DNA from: Bacillus sp. ISL-34
GTDB taxonomy: Bacteria > Bacillota > Bacilli > Bacillales > DSM-1321
DNA: 64,000 bases
NCBI RefSeq assembly: GCF_018613325.1
Contig: NZ_JAGGQJ010000004.1
Location: 186,001 to 250,000, forward strand
Reading direction: 5' to 3'
The notes beneath the pieces are model-generated. The model was not told the origin of the DNA, ran no database searches, and worked only from the letters and a program-made list of their open reading frames with translations. Positions 39,684-49,589 of the stretch are shown here, one piece after another. Both the position numbers and the translations under genes were made by a program. The first letter of the stretch is position 1; each line of letters opens with the position of its first letter.

Positions 39684-41186
39684 ATGAGTAAAGACTCTAA
39701 ATTTGGCCAACAGGCAAAAATTCTAACTTTTCACCCAACAGGTGAGTATTATTTCACCAAGGGTTTAAAAGCTTATCATAGACGAGAACTACCTAAATCA
39801 AAAAAATACCTGGAACGTGCGCTGGAACTTGAACCTGCTGAACCGATGATAGCCTGTCAATTGGCAATCACTTGCTCGGAAATCGGTGAATATAATTATT
39901 CAAACAATCTCTTGGAAAACATCTTGGATGTGATGGATCCCTATATGTCGGAATGTCATTACTTCCTGGCGAATAATTATGCTCACTTAGGCATGTTCAA
40001 GGAGGCTTATCGTCACGCAAGTGCTTATCTTGATAAAGAAGAAGACGGGGAGTTCAGCGATGACGCAGAGGATTTGCTTGAACTGATAACTTTTGAGTCG
40101 GATGAGTCAGAAGAGAATCCCTTTAAGCATGATGGGCTCATTACCAAACAGGAACAAGCCCGTGAGTACCTGGAATCAGGCAATTTCCCGAAGGCAATCG
40201 AAGTGCTTAAAGAAACGATTGCCGAATACGAGGATTACTGGTCCGCTTATAATAACCTGGCACTTGCCTATTTCTATCTTGGTCAAGTAAATGAAGCTTT
40301 TGAAACACTTGATGAGGTATTGGAAAAAAGTCCGGGAAACCTGCATGCGCTTTGTAACCTTGTTGTTTTCCATCATTATCAACAGGATGAAGCAAAAGTT
40401 GAAGAGCTCATACAGATGCTGGAGAAAATTCGGCCGATGCTATCCGAACATCGTTTCAAGCTTGGAGCGACCTTCGCTTTGATCGGAAACTATGCTTCTG
40501 CATATAATTGGCTGAAAGTACTCCAAAAGCAAGGGTTCGAGGGAGATGGAACCTTCTACTATTGGCTAACCATTTCCGCTTACCACTTAGGCCATGAACA
40601 GGCTGCAAAAAAGGCATGGAAAAAGGTCGTGGAAATGAACCCGGAAAAGGAAGGCATGGAGCCTTGGGGAGATATGAATGCAACTTCAGATGGTTTTGAA
40701 CATCATTTTCCTTCTATTATAAAAAGGCTGGAAAGTGAATTCATCGAAGAAAGGCTGTTTGCCATTTTCCTTCTGAAACATTCGGTTCATAAACAGAAGC
40801 TATTGAAAAACCAGGTCCTCAACCTAAATCAGAATTTCACTGATTTGGAACGTGATTATGCCGAACTTGTTCAAGCTCCTGCTAAAGATCGCCAATTAAC
40901 ACCGATTGATTTTGCCGATCGCACAGCTGAGTTATTATATCAGCATTTCCAACCGATACAATTAAATGAAGCCGGGCTCTATTTAATGTGGTTTTCCGTC
41001 TTCATCGAAGCTGTGAAATCCGAGCAGAAGTTAAATAATCCAGCAGGATGGGCATCTGCGGTGGAGTACGTGTGGAATCAGCTTAAAAACGAGAAGGCGA
41101 GCAAACAGGCAATCGCAGACAAACATTTCATATCGGTGTCCACCTTATCGAAGTACGTAAAGTTGGTTCAAACCTTGCTTGGATGA
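39684..41186 (+). CDS. yvcD: TPR-repeat protein YvcD
   Basis: The product is 500 residues from ATG at 39684, set by TGGAGG; the in-frame upstream extension is in the promoter region. Several tetratricopeptide repeats are visible (KSKKYLERALELEPAEP, MFKEAYRHASAYLDKEED, NFPKAIEVLKETIAEYEDYW, VNEAFETLDEVLEKSPGN). The C-terminal part ends in a helix-turn-helix-like stretch (ASKQAIADKHFISVSTLSKY). There is no signal peptide. It may be a scaffold or regulator; the function is unknown. It precedes trxB as in B. subtilis. Confidence 0.85.
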   Translation: MSKDSKFGQQAKILTFHPTGEYYFTKGLKAYHRRELPKSKKYLERALELEPAEPMIACQLAITCSEIGEYNYSNNLLENILDVMDPYMSECHYFLANNYAHLGMFKEAYRHASAYLDKEEDGEFSDDAEDLLELITFESDESEENPFKHDGLITKQEQAREYLESGNFPKAIEVLKETIAEYEDYWSAYNNLALAYFYLGQVNEAFETLDEVLEKSPGNLHALCNLVVFHHYQQDEAKVEELIQMLEKIRPMLSEHRFKLGATFALIGNYASAYNWLKVLQKQGFEGDGTFYYWLTISAYHLGHEQAAKKAWKKVVEMNPEKEGMEPWGDMNATSDGFEHHFPSIIKRLESEFIEERLFAIFLLKHSVHKQKLLKNQVLNLNQNFTDLERDYAELVQAPAKDRQLTPIDFADRTAELLYQHFQPIQLNEAGLYLMWFSVFIEAVKSEQKLNNPAGWASAVEYVWNQLKNEKASKQAIADKHFISVSTLSKYVKLVQTLLG

Positions 41187-41229
41187 GCAGATATTTGGAC
41201 GAAAAATTATTTGTTATATAGGATAATAG

Positions 41230-42237
<1,008 letters not shown>

Positions 42238-42349
42238 TTTCACTAGAATATACAACCGTAATTCCGTTTTAACGATGTTGTAACACGCGTGAAATAATGA
42301 TTGGGTATAGTATGGGTAGAAGTTGACCCCCTTTAATTATAAACGTTTA

Positions 42350-42383
42350 AGGACACAGATTAAGTTTCTGTGTCCTTTTTTTG
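42350..42383 (+). terminator. trxB terminator
   Basis: AGGACACAGA and TCTGTGTCCT form a perfect 10-base-pair stem followed by a T7 run. Confidence 0.92.
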
Positions 42384-42570
42384 TCTGCTTAAAGACTATA
42401 TCTTTAGTTCCAATTTTTAGGGTGTTTCCGAATGGTTTTTAATGTGAAGTAAGCCCACCCTTTGCATTTAGGCAGCGAAAGTGGAGAAGAATAGGAGTTA
42501 AGCAGGATAAAGGCTTATCTCCGTGATTCCTTGCGAATGAATATTCCCCCAATGCAGGAAGTTTACTTTA

Positions 42571-42599
42571 TTGTTAGCTCATTTCAAAAATAGTATAAT
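42571..42599 (+). promoter_or_regulatory. promoter of the yvcI-rapZ-yvcK-whiA-crh operon
   Basis: TTGTTA, exactly 17 bases, then a perfect TATAAT. The start would be near 42606, leaving a long leader before yvcI. The stretch 42384-42570 between terminator and promoter shows nothing I can name. Confidence 0.75.
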
Positions 42600-42605
42600 G
42601 ATAAG

Positions 42606-42789
42606 ATATACTAAACATATATATATCTTTCATAATGGTAAGAAGATGGAAAATACAACTTGTTTGAACTATTAGCATTTGTAAATCGCCAAATGGATAT
42701 CTAGCGGCGGTTTAAGGATATAAACTGAATCTCTTCAACACGGGGGTGAAGGTTTCTATAGTCGAGCAGAGCCAATTGAGGTGAAGAAC
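42606..42789 (+). other. long 5' leader of yvcI mRNA
   Basis: About 180 bases lie between the predicted start and the yvcI start. A stem AAATCGCC with GGCGGTTT (one T-G pair; about 42683-42715) is visible. No known riboswitch class is recognised and no terminator-like T run follows the stem. Confidence 0.35.
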
Positions 42790-43248
42790 GTGCAACGTGT
42801 CACAAACTGTGTATTGATCAGGGATAATCAAATCCTCTTATTGAAAAAGCCTAGACGCGGATGGTGGGTGGCTCCAGGCGGAAAGATGGAGCCTGGGGAA
42901 TCTGTACGCGATGCTTGTATCAGGGAATATCGTGAAGAAACGGGCGTGTATTTAAAAAACCCTTCCATCAAAGGTATTTTCACCTTCATTATGAAGGATG
43001 GAGATAAGGTATTGTCGGAATGGATGATGTTCACTTTCTTTGCAACGGATTCCGATGGTGTAAATGTGGATGTTTGTGAAGAAGGGGAACTTAGCTGGCA
43101 TCCGGTCGAAGATGTTAAAAAGCTGATGATGGCTGAAGGTGATTTTCACATCCTGGACTATATGGTTCATGGAAGTGGGATCATTTATGGAACCTTTACC
43201 TATACGCCTGAGTTTAAACTGCTTTCTTACCGATTGGATCCAGGTTAA
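42790..43248 (+). CDS. yvcI: Nudix hydrolase YvcI
   Basis: The product is 152 residues from GTG at 42790; an in-frame GTG at 42781 is part of the GAGGTG ribosome site, and MQRVTNCVLI matches the family start. The Nudix box runs from GGKMEPGE to REYREETGV (about residues 33-55). Related proteins hydrolyse nucleoside diphosphate derivatives such as oxidised dGTP; the substrate here is unknown. It leads the conserved operon with rapZ, yvcK, whiA and crh. Confidence 0.9.
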   Translation: MQRVTNCVLIRDNQILLLKKPRRGWWVAPGGKMEPGESVRDACIREYREETGVYLKNPSIKGIFTFIMKDGDKVLSEWMMFTFFATDSDGVNVDVCEEGELSWHPVEDVKKLMMAEGDFHILDYMVHGSGIIYGTFTYTPEFKLLSYRLDPG

Positions 43249-43293
43249 TTTTCAAATATAAAAAAGATTGCTATACATGGGGGCGGAGAAACT

Positions 43294-44193
43294 ATGAGTA
43301 CAGGGCAGATGAGTGAAACGCAATTGGTCATCATTACCGGAATGTCCGGAGCGGGTAAGACAGTGGCGGTTCAAAGTTTTGAAGACCTCGGCTTTTTTTG
43401 CGTCGATAATTTGCCGCCCACGCTATTGCCAAAGTTTTTGGAGTTAATGAAGGACTCAGGGAATAAGATGAATAAAGTGGCTCTTGTCATGGATTTGAGG
43501 GGGAGGGAGTTTTTTGATTCCTTATTTCTTGCACTGGATAATTTAACGGATTCAGCTGCAGTATCACCAAGAATCCTTTTTCTTGAAGCTGATGACGATT
43601 CCTTGGTTCGCAGATATAAGGAAACGAGAAGGACCCATCCGCTTGCTCCATTAGGCCGGCCATTGGAAGGCATTAAAATGGAACGGGAACTATTGGACGA
43701 ATTGAAGGGAAGGGCTCAGTTGATCTTTAATACTTCCCAACTGAAACCGCGCGAATTGAGGGAAAAAATCGCTTCGGAGTTTTCTGCCGATAAAAGTGTC
43801 GGTTTTACAGTCAATGTCATGTCGTTCGGGTTTAAACATGGTCTGCCCATAGATGCCGACCTTGTGTTTGATGTACGTTTCCTGCCTAATCCATATTATA
43901 TTGACCATATGAGGCCAAGGACTGGCTTGGAACAGGAAGTGTCAAGTTACGTATTAAAATGGAGTGAGACGCAAAAATTCTTGGAAAAAGTGACCGATCT
44001 GCTTGCATTCATGCTTCCATATTATAAACGTGAAGGGAAAGCACAGCTTGTTGTTGCGATTGGGTGTACAGGCGGTCAGCACCGTTCTGTAGCATTGACG
44101 GAGTATATTTCAAACCACTTCAAAAAGGATTACAGGGTTCAAGTATCACATCGCGATATCGAAAAAAGTAAGGGGAAAGCAGATGTTAGATAA
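43294..44193 (+). CDS. yvcJ: RapZ/YvcJ family nucleotide-binding protein
   Basis: The product is 299 residues. Walker A is [10 protein letters not shown] (about 16-25), and the C-terminal RapZ domain includes RPRTGLE-like [11 protein letters not shown] and the Cys-containing [15 protein letters not shown]. In E. coli RapZ controls GlmS through small RNAs; in B. subtilis YvcJ binds and hydrolyses GTP/ATP and affects competence, so the same RNA role should not be assumed. It overlaps yvcK by 11 bases. Confidence 0.93.
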   Translation: MSTGQMSETQLVIITGMSGAGKTVAVQSFEDLGFFCVDNLPPTLLPKFLELMKDSGNKMNKVALVMDLRGREFFDSLFLALDNLTDSAAVSPRILFLEADDDSLVRRYKETRRTHPLAPLGRPLEGIKMERELLDELKGRAQLIFNTSQLKPRELREKIASEFSADKSVGFTVNVMSFGFKHGLPIDADLVFDVRFLPNPYYIDHMRPRTGLEQEVSSYVLKWSETQKFLEKVTDLLAFMLPYYKREGKAQLVVAIGCTGGQHRSVALTEYISNHFKKDYRVQVSHRDIEKSKGKADVR

Positions 44194-45169
44194 AAAGAAA
44201 CAACCTAAGGTTGTGATCATTGGAGGGGGAACCGGCCTTCCCGTTTTGTTGAGAGGGTTAAAGAAGCATCCGGTTGATATAACGGCAATCGTAACGGTAG
44301 CTGATGATGGTGGAAGTTCAGGCCGCCTTCGCGAGGATATGGATATTCCCGCTCCGGGTGATATTCGTAACGTGCTGGCTGCGTTATCGGATGTAGAGCC
44401 CCTTGTTGAACAAATGTTTCAACATCGCTTTCAGAGTAAAAATGAGCTGTCCGGGCATTCGCTGGGGAATTTGATACTGGCGGCAATGACATCACTGACC
44501 GGGGATTTCGTCCATGCGATCCAGGAAATGAGTAAATTTCTTAATGTCCGCGGTAAAGTGCTTCCGGCTGCCAACCAAAGTGTGGTTCTCCATGCGGAAA
44601 TGGATGACGGAACGATTGTTACAGGAGAATCCAAGATCCCCTTCTCAGGAAAGAAAATAAAAAAAGTATTTCTGTCTCCTCATCATATAAAGCCGCTCAG
44701 TGAAACTCTCCAGGAAATCAAGCAGGCAGATCTTATTGTCATAGGTCCAGGGAGTCTATATACCAGCATTCTGCCTAACTTGCTTGTTCCTGGTTTAGGA
44801 GAAGAGGTTGCCCGTTCGAAGGCGAAGAAGGTGTACATTTGCAATTTGATGACACAAGCCGGCGAGACGCTGGATTATAGCGCGAGCGATCATATAAAAG
44901 CGATATATGACCATATGGGAAATGCATATATCGACAGGATACTTGTTAATAATGAGGAAATACCGACCGAAATTCAGCAACGCTATCAAGCTGAATATGC
45001 CAAACCGGTCATGTATGATGTGGAAGGTTTAAAAATGATGGGGCTTGAAATCATACAAGAACGCATTTTCAGCTATGAAGGGAATGTAATACGCCATGAC
45101 ACGAAAAAAGTGGCGGATTTGCTTTATAATATGCTTGTAAATGAAACAAAAAGCCACATTGCACCGTAG
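44183..45169 (+). CDS. yvcK: gluconeogenesis/morphogenesis factor YvcK (MgfK)
   Basis: The product is 328 residues of the CofD-like family. The N-terminal glycine-rich loop is [17 protein letters not shown], with [14 protein letters not shown] and [15 protein letters not shown] next; [14 protein letters not shown] is the other conserved block. YvcK binds UDP-sugars and is needed for growth on gluconeogenic carbon and for correct cell shape in B. subtilis. It is co-transcribed with yvcJ and whiA. Confidence 0.95.
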   Translation: MLDKKKQPKVVIIGGGTGLPVLLRGLKKHPVDITAIVTVADDGGSSGRLREDMDIPAPGDIRNVLAALSDVEPLVEQMFQHRFQSKNELSGHSLGNLILAAMTSLTGDFVHAIQEMSKFLNVRGKVLPAANQSVVLHAEMDDGTIVTGESKIPFSGKKIKKVFLSPHHIKPLSETLQEIKQADLIVIGPGSLYTSILPNLLVPGLGEEVARSKAKKVYICNLMTQAGETLDYSASDHIKAIYDHMGNAYIDRILVNNEEIPTEIQQRYQAEYAKPVMYDVEGLKMMGLEIIQERIFSYEGNVIRHDTKKVADLLYNMLVNETKSHIAP

Positions 45170-45236
45170 ATATAAGCGGGGACGGTTTTTTGATTGATGA
45201 AAATAGATTACCTGCGTTCGATTGGGGGTGAAATGG

Positions 45237-46190
45237 ATGTCTTTTGCTTCAGAAACGAAAAAAGAGCTTACTACATTAGAGGGAAAGGATTGCTGCGGTA
45301 AAGCGGAATTGTGTGCGCTTATCCGGATGAACGGATCCCTTTCATTTTCTAATCGGAAGCTTGTTGTGGATATTCAAACTGAGAATGCTGCGATTGCCAG
45401 AAGGATTTATACGCTGCTGAAAAAAAGTTATGAGGTCCAGGTCGAGCTGTTGGTCCGTAAAAAGATGAAGCTTAAAAAGAATAATGTTTATATTGTCAGG
45501 ATGTCATCCGGAGGGCAGCGGGTTTTAACGGATTTGGAAATTTTAGGCGATGGCTTTGAAATTCTCCATGCTATATCCGATACTATTGTTGGGAAGAAAT
45601 GCTGTAAGCGTTCTTACCTAAGAGGTGCATTTCTTGCGGGGGGCTCGGTAAATAATCCGGAAACGTCTTCCTATCACCTTGAAATTTTCTCACTTTATAA
45701 AGAGCACAATGATGCCCTTTGTGAGCTAATGAATAAGTTTGGCTTGAAGGCCAAGACGCTTGAACGCAAGAAAGGGTACATCATTTATTTGAAGGAAGCC
45801 GAAAAGATTGCCGAGTTTTTAAGTATAGTTGGCGCCCATTCAGCTTTATTAAGGTTCGAAGATGTACGGATTGTACGTGATATGCGTAATTCAGTGAATC
45901 GGCTTGTGAATTGTGAAACAGCCAATTTGAACAAAACGATCGGGGCCTCATTGCGCCAGGTTGAAAATATCCATTATATCGAGGATACGGTAGGATTAAG
46001 CATTTTACCGGATAAGCTGCGGGAAATTGCGGAGCTTAGGATAGCGTTTCAGGATATAACCTTAAAGGAACTTGGGGAAATGGTATCCGGGGGAACCATC
46101 AGTAAGTCCGGGATTAATCACCGATTACGAAAGATTGATGAAATAGCTGACAGGCTCCGTGGGGGAGAGGCTATTGCTGCGAAAAAATAA
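45237..46190 (+). CDS. whiA: WhiA sporulation/cell-division regulator
   Basis: WhiA is a DNA-binding protein with a degenerate homing-endonuclease (LAGLIDADG-like) fold and a C-terminal helix-turn-helix; in B. subtilis (YvcL) it affects division and chromosome segregation. The product is 317 residues from ATG at 45237 after GGGGGTGA; an earlier TTG (45222) precedes that site. [17 protein letters not shown] marks the endonuclease-like part, and [20 protein letters not shown] marks the helix-turn-helix. Confidence 0.96.
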   Translation: MSFASETKKELTTLEGKDCCGKAELCALIRMNGSLSFSNRKLVVDIQTENAAIARRIYTLLKKSYEVQVELLVRKKMKLKKNNVYIVRMSSGGQRVLTDLEILGDGFEILHAISDTIVGKKCCKRSYLRGAFLAGGSVNNPETSSYHLEIFSLYKEHNDALCELMNKFGLKAKTLERKKGYIIYLKEAEKIAEFLSIVGAHSALLRFEDVRIVRDMRNSVNRLVNCETANLNKTIGASLRQVENIHYIEDTVGLSILPDKLREIAELRIAFQDITLKELGEMVSGGTISKSGINHRLRKIDEIADRLRGGEAIAAKK

Positions 46191-46210
46191 AGCTAACAGG
46201 GGAGATCAAG

Positions 46211-46468
46211 ATGGTGGAAAAACAAGTTGAGGTAAAATTGAAAACGGGTTTGCAAGCGCGGCCGGCGGCTCTTTTTGTACAAGAAGCTAACCGCTTTCAT
46301 TCAGATGTTTTTCTTGAAAAAGAAGGAAAGAAAGTGAATGCAAAAAGTATAATGGGGTTAATGAGCCTTGCCATCAGTTCTGGCGTGACCGTGAAGTTAA
46401 TCGTCGAAGGACGCGATGAAAAAGAAGCGTTAGAGGCATTGGAAGAGTTTGTTCAGCAAGAGGGTTAA
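46211..46468 (+). CDS. crh: catabolite repression HPr-like protein Crh
   Basis: Crh is a CcpA co-repressor that is phosphorylated by HprK but cannot carry sugar phosphotransfer. The product is 85 residues. The HPr active-site histidine is replaced by Gln15 (KTGLQARPAA), and the regulatory Ser46 is present (AKSIMGLMS), which distinguishes Crh from HPr. It is the last gene of the yvcI operon and ends at a terminator. Confidence 0.97.
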   Translation: MVEKQVEVKLKTGLQARPAALFVQEANRFHSDVFLEKEGKKVNAKSIMGLMSLAISSGVTVKLIVEGRDEKEALEALEEFVQQEG

Positions 46469-46470
46469 AA

Positions 46471-46505
46471 GAAAAGGATGCCTAAATGTGCATCCTTTTC
46501 TTTCT
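46471..46505 (+). terminator. crh operon terminator
   Basis: GAAAAGGATGC pairs with GCATCCTTTTC, followed by TTTCTTTC, 2 bases after the crh stop. Confidence 0.9.
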
Positions 46506-46516
46506 TTCATTAAGTA

Positions 46517-46559
46517 AAAAAGCTCCGGAAGTCGCTTAAGGCGATCTCCGGAGCTTTTT
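46517..46559 (-). terminator. clpP terminator
   Basis: AAAAAGCTCCGGA and TCCGGAGCTTTTT form a 13-base-pair outer stem, with a second stem (TCGC with GCGA) inside. On the minus strand it is followed by TTTAC and lies 9 bases past clpP. Confidence 0.9.
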
Positions 46560-46568
46560 GTTGCATGA

Positions 46569-47177
46569 TTATTTAGAGTCTTTTTTATCATCAAGGATGC
46601 TGCGCGTGATGACTTTGTCGATCAAGCCATATTCAAGGGCTCTTTCGGAAGTCATGAAGTTATCACGTTCCGTATCTCTTTGAAGGACTTCAATAGGTTG
46701 ACCAGTACGTTCTGCCAAGATTTGGTTCAGTTTATCTTTCAAGTGAAGGATACGGCGGGCAGCGATTTCAATTTCCGTAGCTTGACCTTGAGCTCCTCCA
46801 AGTGGTTGGTGAATCATGACTTCACTGTTTGGCAACGCATAACGTTTGCCTTTTTCGCCAGCGGCCAAAAGGAAAGCGCCCATGGAAGCGGCCATACCGA
46901 TGCATACTGTGGATACATTAGGTTTGATATATTGCATAGTATCGTAAATGGCCATACCGGAAGTGATGCTTCCACCAGGGCTGTTGATGTATAGAGTGAT
47001 ATCTTTTTCAGGATTTTCCGCTTCTAAAAATAGTAATTGAGCAACAATGGAGTTGGAAACATTATCGTCAATTGCGCTTCCTAGCATAATGATCCGGTCT
47101 TTTAATAAACGGGAGTAAATATCGTAGGCACGCTCCCCACGACTTGTTTGTTCGATAACTGTAGGAATTAAATTCAT
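46569..47177 (-). CDS. clpP: ATP-dependent Clp protease proteolytic subunit
   Basis: ClpP is the 14-mer serine protease chamber used with ClpX, ClpC or ClpE. The product is 202 residues from ATG at 47177 ([10 protein letters not shown], as in B. subtilis); an ATG six bases earlier abuts GGAGGAA. Catalytic Ser98 (GMAASMGAF), His123 (VMIHQPLGG) and Asp172 (ERDNF) are present. It is monocistronic on the opposite strand to its neighbours, with a CtsR-type operator over its promoter. Confidence 0.98.
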   Translation of the reverse strand: MNLIPTVIEQTSRGERAYDIYSRLLKDRIIMLGSAIDDNVSNSIVAQLLFLEAENPEKDITLYINSPGGSITSGMAIYDTMQYIKPNVSTVCIGMAASMGAFLLAAGEKGKRYALPNSEVMIHQPLGGAQGQATEIEIAARRILHLKDKLNQILAERTGQPIEVLQRDTERDNFMTSERALEYGLIDKVITRSILDDKKDSK

Positions 47178-47227
47178 GTTCATTTCCTCCTTCGATTAAG
47201 AGAATCATTTAAATTCTTTATGTATGT

Positions 47228-47257
47228 ATGATACACTTTTTGGTCAATTTAGGTCAA
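47228..47257 (-). promoter_or_regulatory. clpP promoter
   Basis: On the minus strand TTGACC, 18 bases, then TATCAT. The -35 lies inside the CtsR-type repeat. The start would be near 47221, giving a leader of about 45 bases. Confidence 0.65.
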
Positions 47258-47258
47258 A
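47242..47258. promoter_or_regulatory. CtsR operator
   Basis: GGTCAAT, three bases, GGTCAAA is a direct heptad repeat fitting the CtsR consensus RGTCAAA-N3-RGTCAAA with one mismatch in the first heptad. It overlaps the clpP -35, as expected for heat-shock repression by CtsR. Confidence 0.8.
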
Positions 47259-47466
47259 CAAAACAAACCCTATAATGGATAATTTGTTCGACAATTTTCT
47301 GGCTAAGGCTCCTTCCCGATAGATTGCTTTATATATTATGCCGTACAGGGATGAATTTCCACATTACCCATAATACCCAAATGACGAAGTTTTAAACCTG
47401 ATAACCCTTGCAAAGGAGGGGAATCTATCATATAATGAAGTCTGTTGAAAAAATATTTTCTATTAC

Positions 47467-47538
47467 GCCCTCGTAGTGCAACGGATAGAACGCAAGCCTC
47501 CGAAGCTTGAAATGCAGGTTCGATTCCTGCCGAGGGCA
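47467..47538 (+). tRNA. tRNA-Arg (anticodon CCG)
   Basis: The acceptor stem GCCCTCG pairs with CGAGGGC, followed by discriminator A; the 3' CCA is not encoded. The anticodon stem CAAGC/GCTTG holds loop CTCCGAA, giving CCG. The T arm is GCAGG-TTCGATT-CCTGC. It reads the CGG arginine codon. It lies between clpP and sigL on the plus strand. A 124-codon frame across it on the other strand is not a gene. Confidence 0.95.
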
Positions 47539-47719
47539 TTACCAATCTTCTGCTTAATAAAGTGGGGGATTTTTTATTGGTCATTTTTAGGAAGGTCACT
47601 AAGATTTTTGGTGAATTCACTCGATTTCCGTAATATTCCATCGAATCCTGTAATGTCAGTCCTGTCTTGAAAATATTTGCCCACACTATTGAAAAATGGT
47701 GATTTTTCAATAAAAGTAG

Positions 47720-47748
47720 TTGTTAAATTTGGATTTCTAACATATAGT
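47720..47748 (+). promoter_or_regulatory. sigL promoter
   Basis: TTGTTA, 17 bases, then TATAGT. The start would be near 47755, so the cre site at 47780 lies within the transcript's first 40 bases. Between the tRNA (47538) and here nothing else is seen. Confidence 0.6.
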
Positions 47749-47779
47749 ATTTAAAACAAATAAACTATTCAGAAAAAAA

Positions 47780-47794
47780 TCGTAAGCGTTTTCA
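47780..47794. promoter_or_regulatory. cre site (CcpA) before sigL
   Basis: TCGTAAGCGTTTTCA matches the cre consensus WTGNAANCGNWNNCW at all but one position. Its place downstream of the transcription start fits a roadblock mode. CcpA roadblock control of sigL has been described in B. subtilis (from memory). Confidence 0.75.
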
Positions 47795-47855
47795 TGGGTT
47801 TTTGTGTAGAATTTTCTCCTGATAATGTAAAATGGAGTGGGGGAGGGATGAATCG

Positions 47856-49193
47856 ATGAGTATGAATATGAAAGCAGGACTTTTTCAACAGCAAACATTA
47901 AAGATGGCAATGACCCAGGAGCTTATGCAAGCTATTACATTGCTGCAATACTCCTCGCAGGAGCTATCGGCTTTTTTAGAAAATAAAATGGTGGAGAATC
48001 CATTACTGTCCATAGATCAGCCAACATCGGCTTTATTTCAGCCAACTTTTGACCGGAAAAAGGGGAAACGGACTCTTAAGAATACGTATGATGCCAACTA
48101 TTGGATTGAACAGATCAGTGAAGATACTATATCGCTTGAACAGCATATCATGTCCCAGGTGAATCACCAGCAGCTTACCGGTGAGCAGCAGAAGGCATTG
48201 CTGCTATTAATTCATAACCTCGATGAAAACGGTTACTTGAGGACTGAGCTGGATGATATATGTATCCCAGGCATATCTCCGGTCGTTTTGGAAGAAAGCC
48301 TCTCGATTTTACAGGAACTCGAGCCGCATGGAATTGGAGCGAGAAATCTCCAAGAGTGCCTTTTGCTTCAGGTGCAAGCAGAAGGGGTGAATGAGCTTGC
48401 AGAATCGATCATTGAAAACCATTTCCTCGATTTTGCTGAAAAGCGCTGGAAAGACCTAAGTAAGAAAATCGGTGTTACAATGAAGGAGATTCAAGAAGTA
48501 TTTGATTATGTCCAGACATTGAACCCGCGACCGGCTTCACTCTTTTTTCAGGAAAAACCTTCTTATATAGTGCCGGATGTGGTCGTGGAAGTTCGGGATG
48601 GCATGCTGCTTGTCGGGAATTATGATGGTAACACACCCAATCTTAATGTGGATAAAGGGTATCTAAACCGAATGAAGAGCCATAAGGATCAGGGGGTTCA
48701 ACGGTTTATCCAGGATAAGTGGCAGGAATACCAATGGATTTCCAGAGGGATCCAACAGAGAAAAGAAACGATATTGAAGGTCATTCAATGCATCGTCGAA
48801 AAACAGCCGGCGTGCTTTCATCATGGCCTGAACTATTTGAAGCCGATGACGATGAAAGAAGTCGCCGACGAGATTGGTATACATGAGTCCACAGTAAGCC
48901 GGGCTGTTAAAGGGAAATACGTGCAGACACCATTTGGCACGATAGAGATGCGGATATTTTTCACTACTTCTTTACAGTCAGTCGGCCTTGATGAGGATAT
49001 GTCGGGCATGCAGGCAAAAAAGAGCCTACAGGCAGCCATCAATGGGGAAAATAAACAAAAGCCGCTTTCGGATCAAGACCTGGCAGAACGGTTGAAAGAG
49101 GAGCATGGAGTTATCCTGGCACGTCGAACCGTTGCCAAATACCGGGAACAATTAGGGATCCCATCTTCATCTAAACGAAAAAGATATGATTGA
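47856..49193 (+). CDS. sigL: RNA polymerase sigma-54 factor (sigma-L)
   Basis: Sigma-L serves enhancer-dependent promoters for levanase, arginine, branched-chain and acetoin catabolism in Bacillus. The product is 445 residues from ATG at 47856, after GGAGGGATGA; an ATG at 47832 precedes that site. It has a Gln-rich N-terminal activator region (FQQQTLKMAMTQELMQAITL), the core-binding domain, the helix-turn-helix (MKEVADEIGIHESTVSRAVKG) and the RpoN box (ARRTVAKYRE). It overlaps or abuts the next gene. Confidence 0.97.
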   Translation: MSMNMKAGLFQQQTLKMAMTQELMQAITLLQYSSQELSAFLENKMVENPLLSIDQPTSALFQPTFDRKKGKRTLKNTYDANYWIEQISEDTISLEQHIMSQVNHQQLTGEQQKALLLLIHNLDENGYLRTELDDICIPGISPVVLEESLSILQELEPHGIGARNLQECLLLQVQAEGVNELAESIIENHFLDFAEKRWKDLSKKIGVTMKEIQEVFDYVQTLNPRPASLFFQEKPSYIVPDVVVEVRDGMLLVGNYDGNTPNLNVDKGYLNRMKSHKDQGVQRFIQDKWQEYQWISRGIQQRKETILKVIQCIVEKQPACFHHGLNYLKPMTMKEVADEIGIHESTVSRAVKGKYVQTPFGTIEMRIFFTTSLQSVGLDEDMSGMQAKKSLQAAINGENKQKPLSDQDLAERLKEEHGVILARRTVAKYREQLGIPSSSKRKRYD

Positions 49194-49207
49194 AAAGGAT
49201 GAGTAGT

Positions 49208-49450
49208 TTGGAATCGAAAGCGTTTGTTTTATATAGTAGGGATAAATGCCCGTTATGTGATAAAGCCAAGCAGGTGCTTGAAGAAGTGAAAGTGGAATCA
49301 GGCATAGGCTATAAGGAAATCGATATCCATACCGATGATGATTTGCTTGAGAAATTCGGGCTGATGATTCCTGTCGTAGAATGGAAAGATGATATCGTTC
49401 AATTCGGAAATGTTGATAAATCAGCTCTAAATAGGCTTTTGGAAAAATAA
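49208..49450 (+). CDS. glutaredoxin-family thiol protein
   Basis: The product is 80 residues from TTG at 49208, eight bases after AAGGA; ATG at 49199 and TTG at 49190 are in frame but fit the site less well. The redox motif is CPLC near the N-terminus (SRDKCPLCDKAKQVLEE), and the cis-Pro region is LMIPVVEW, a thioredoxin-fold layout. It probably acts as a small dithiol oxidoreductase, with unknown partner. It immediately follows sigL and shares its transcript. Confidence 0.8.
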   Translation: MESKAFVLYSRDKCPLCDKAKQVLEEVKVESGIGYKEIDIHTDDDLLEKFGLMIPVVEWKDDIVQFGNVDKSALNRLLEK

Positions 49451-49463
49451 TTTTTCAAATCAT

Positions 49464-49492
49464 TTGAAGAAACATTCCGTTCCTGCTAGAAT
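49464..49492 (+). promoter_or_regulatory. cggR-gapA promoter
   Basis: TTGAAG, 17 bases, then TAGAAT. The -10 lies inside the first arm and loop of the upstream terminator hairpin (49480-49509). The start would be near 49499. Confidence 0.6.
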
Positions 49493-49516
49493 AAAATATG
49501 TAGCAGGAATATTTTT
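49480..49516 (+). terminator. terminator of the sigL transcript
   Basis: TTCCTGCTA and TAGCAGGAA form a perfect 9-base-pair stem followed by TATTTTTTTG. It overlaps the -10 region of the cggR promoter. Confidence 0.8.
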
Positions 49517-49526
49517 TTGTTTTAAG

Positions 49527-49562
49527 TGGGACAGAAAATGACTACGCGGGACATTAAATGTC
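49527..49562. promoter_or_regulatory. CggR operator (two half-sites)
   Basis: TGGGAC-N6-TGAC, four bases, then CGGGAC-N6-TGTC fits the B. subtilis CggR operator (CGGGAC-N6-TGTC repeated with N4) with two mismatches, both in the left half. It lies just downstream of the promoter and before cggR. Confidence 0.88.
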
Positions 49563-49589
49563 CATCTTAACTTTTTAGGAGTTTTAAAT

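Noticed and set aside
47336..47710. Minus-strand 124-codon frame around the tRNA
   Set aside because: It runs antisense through tRNA-Arg and lacks a ribosome site and any plausible protein pattern.
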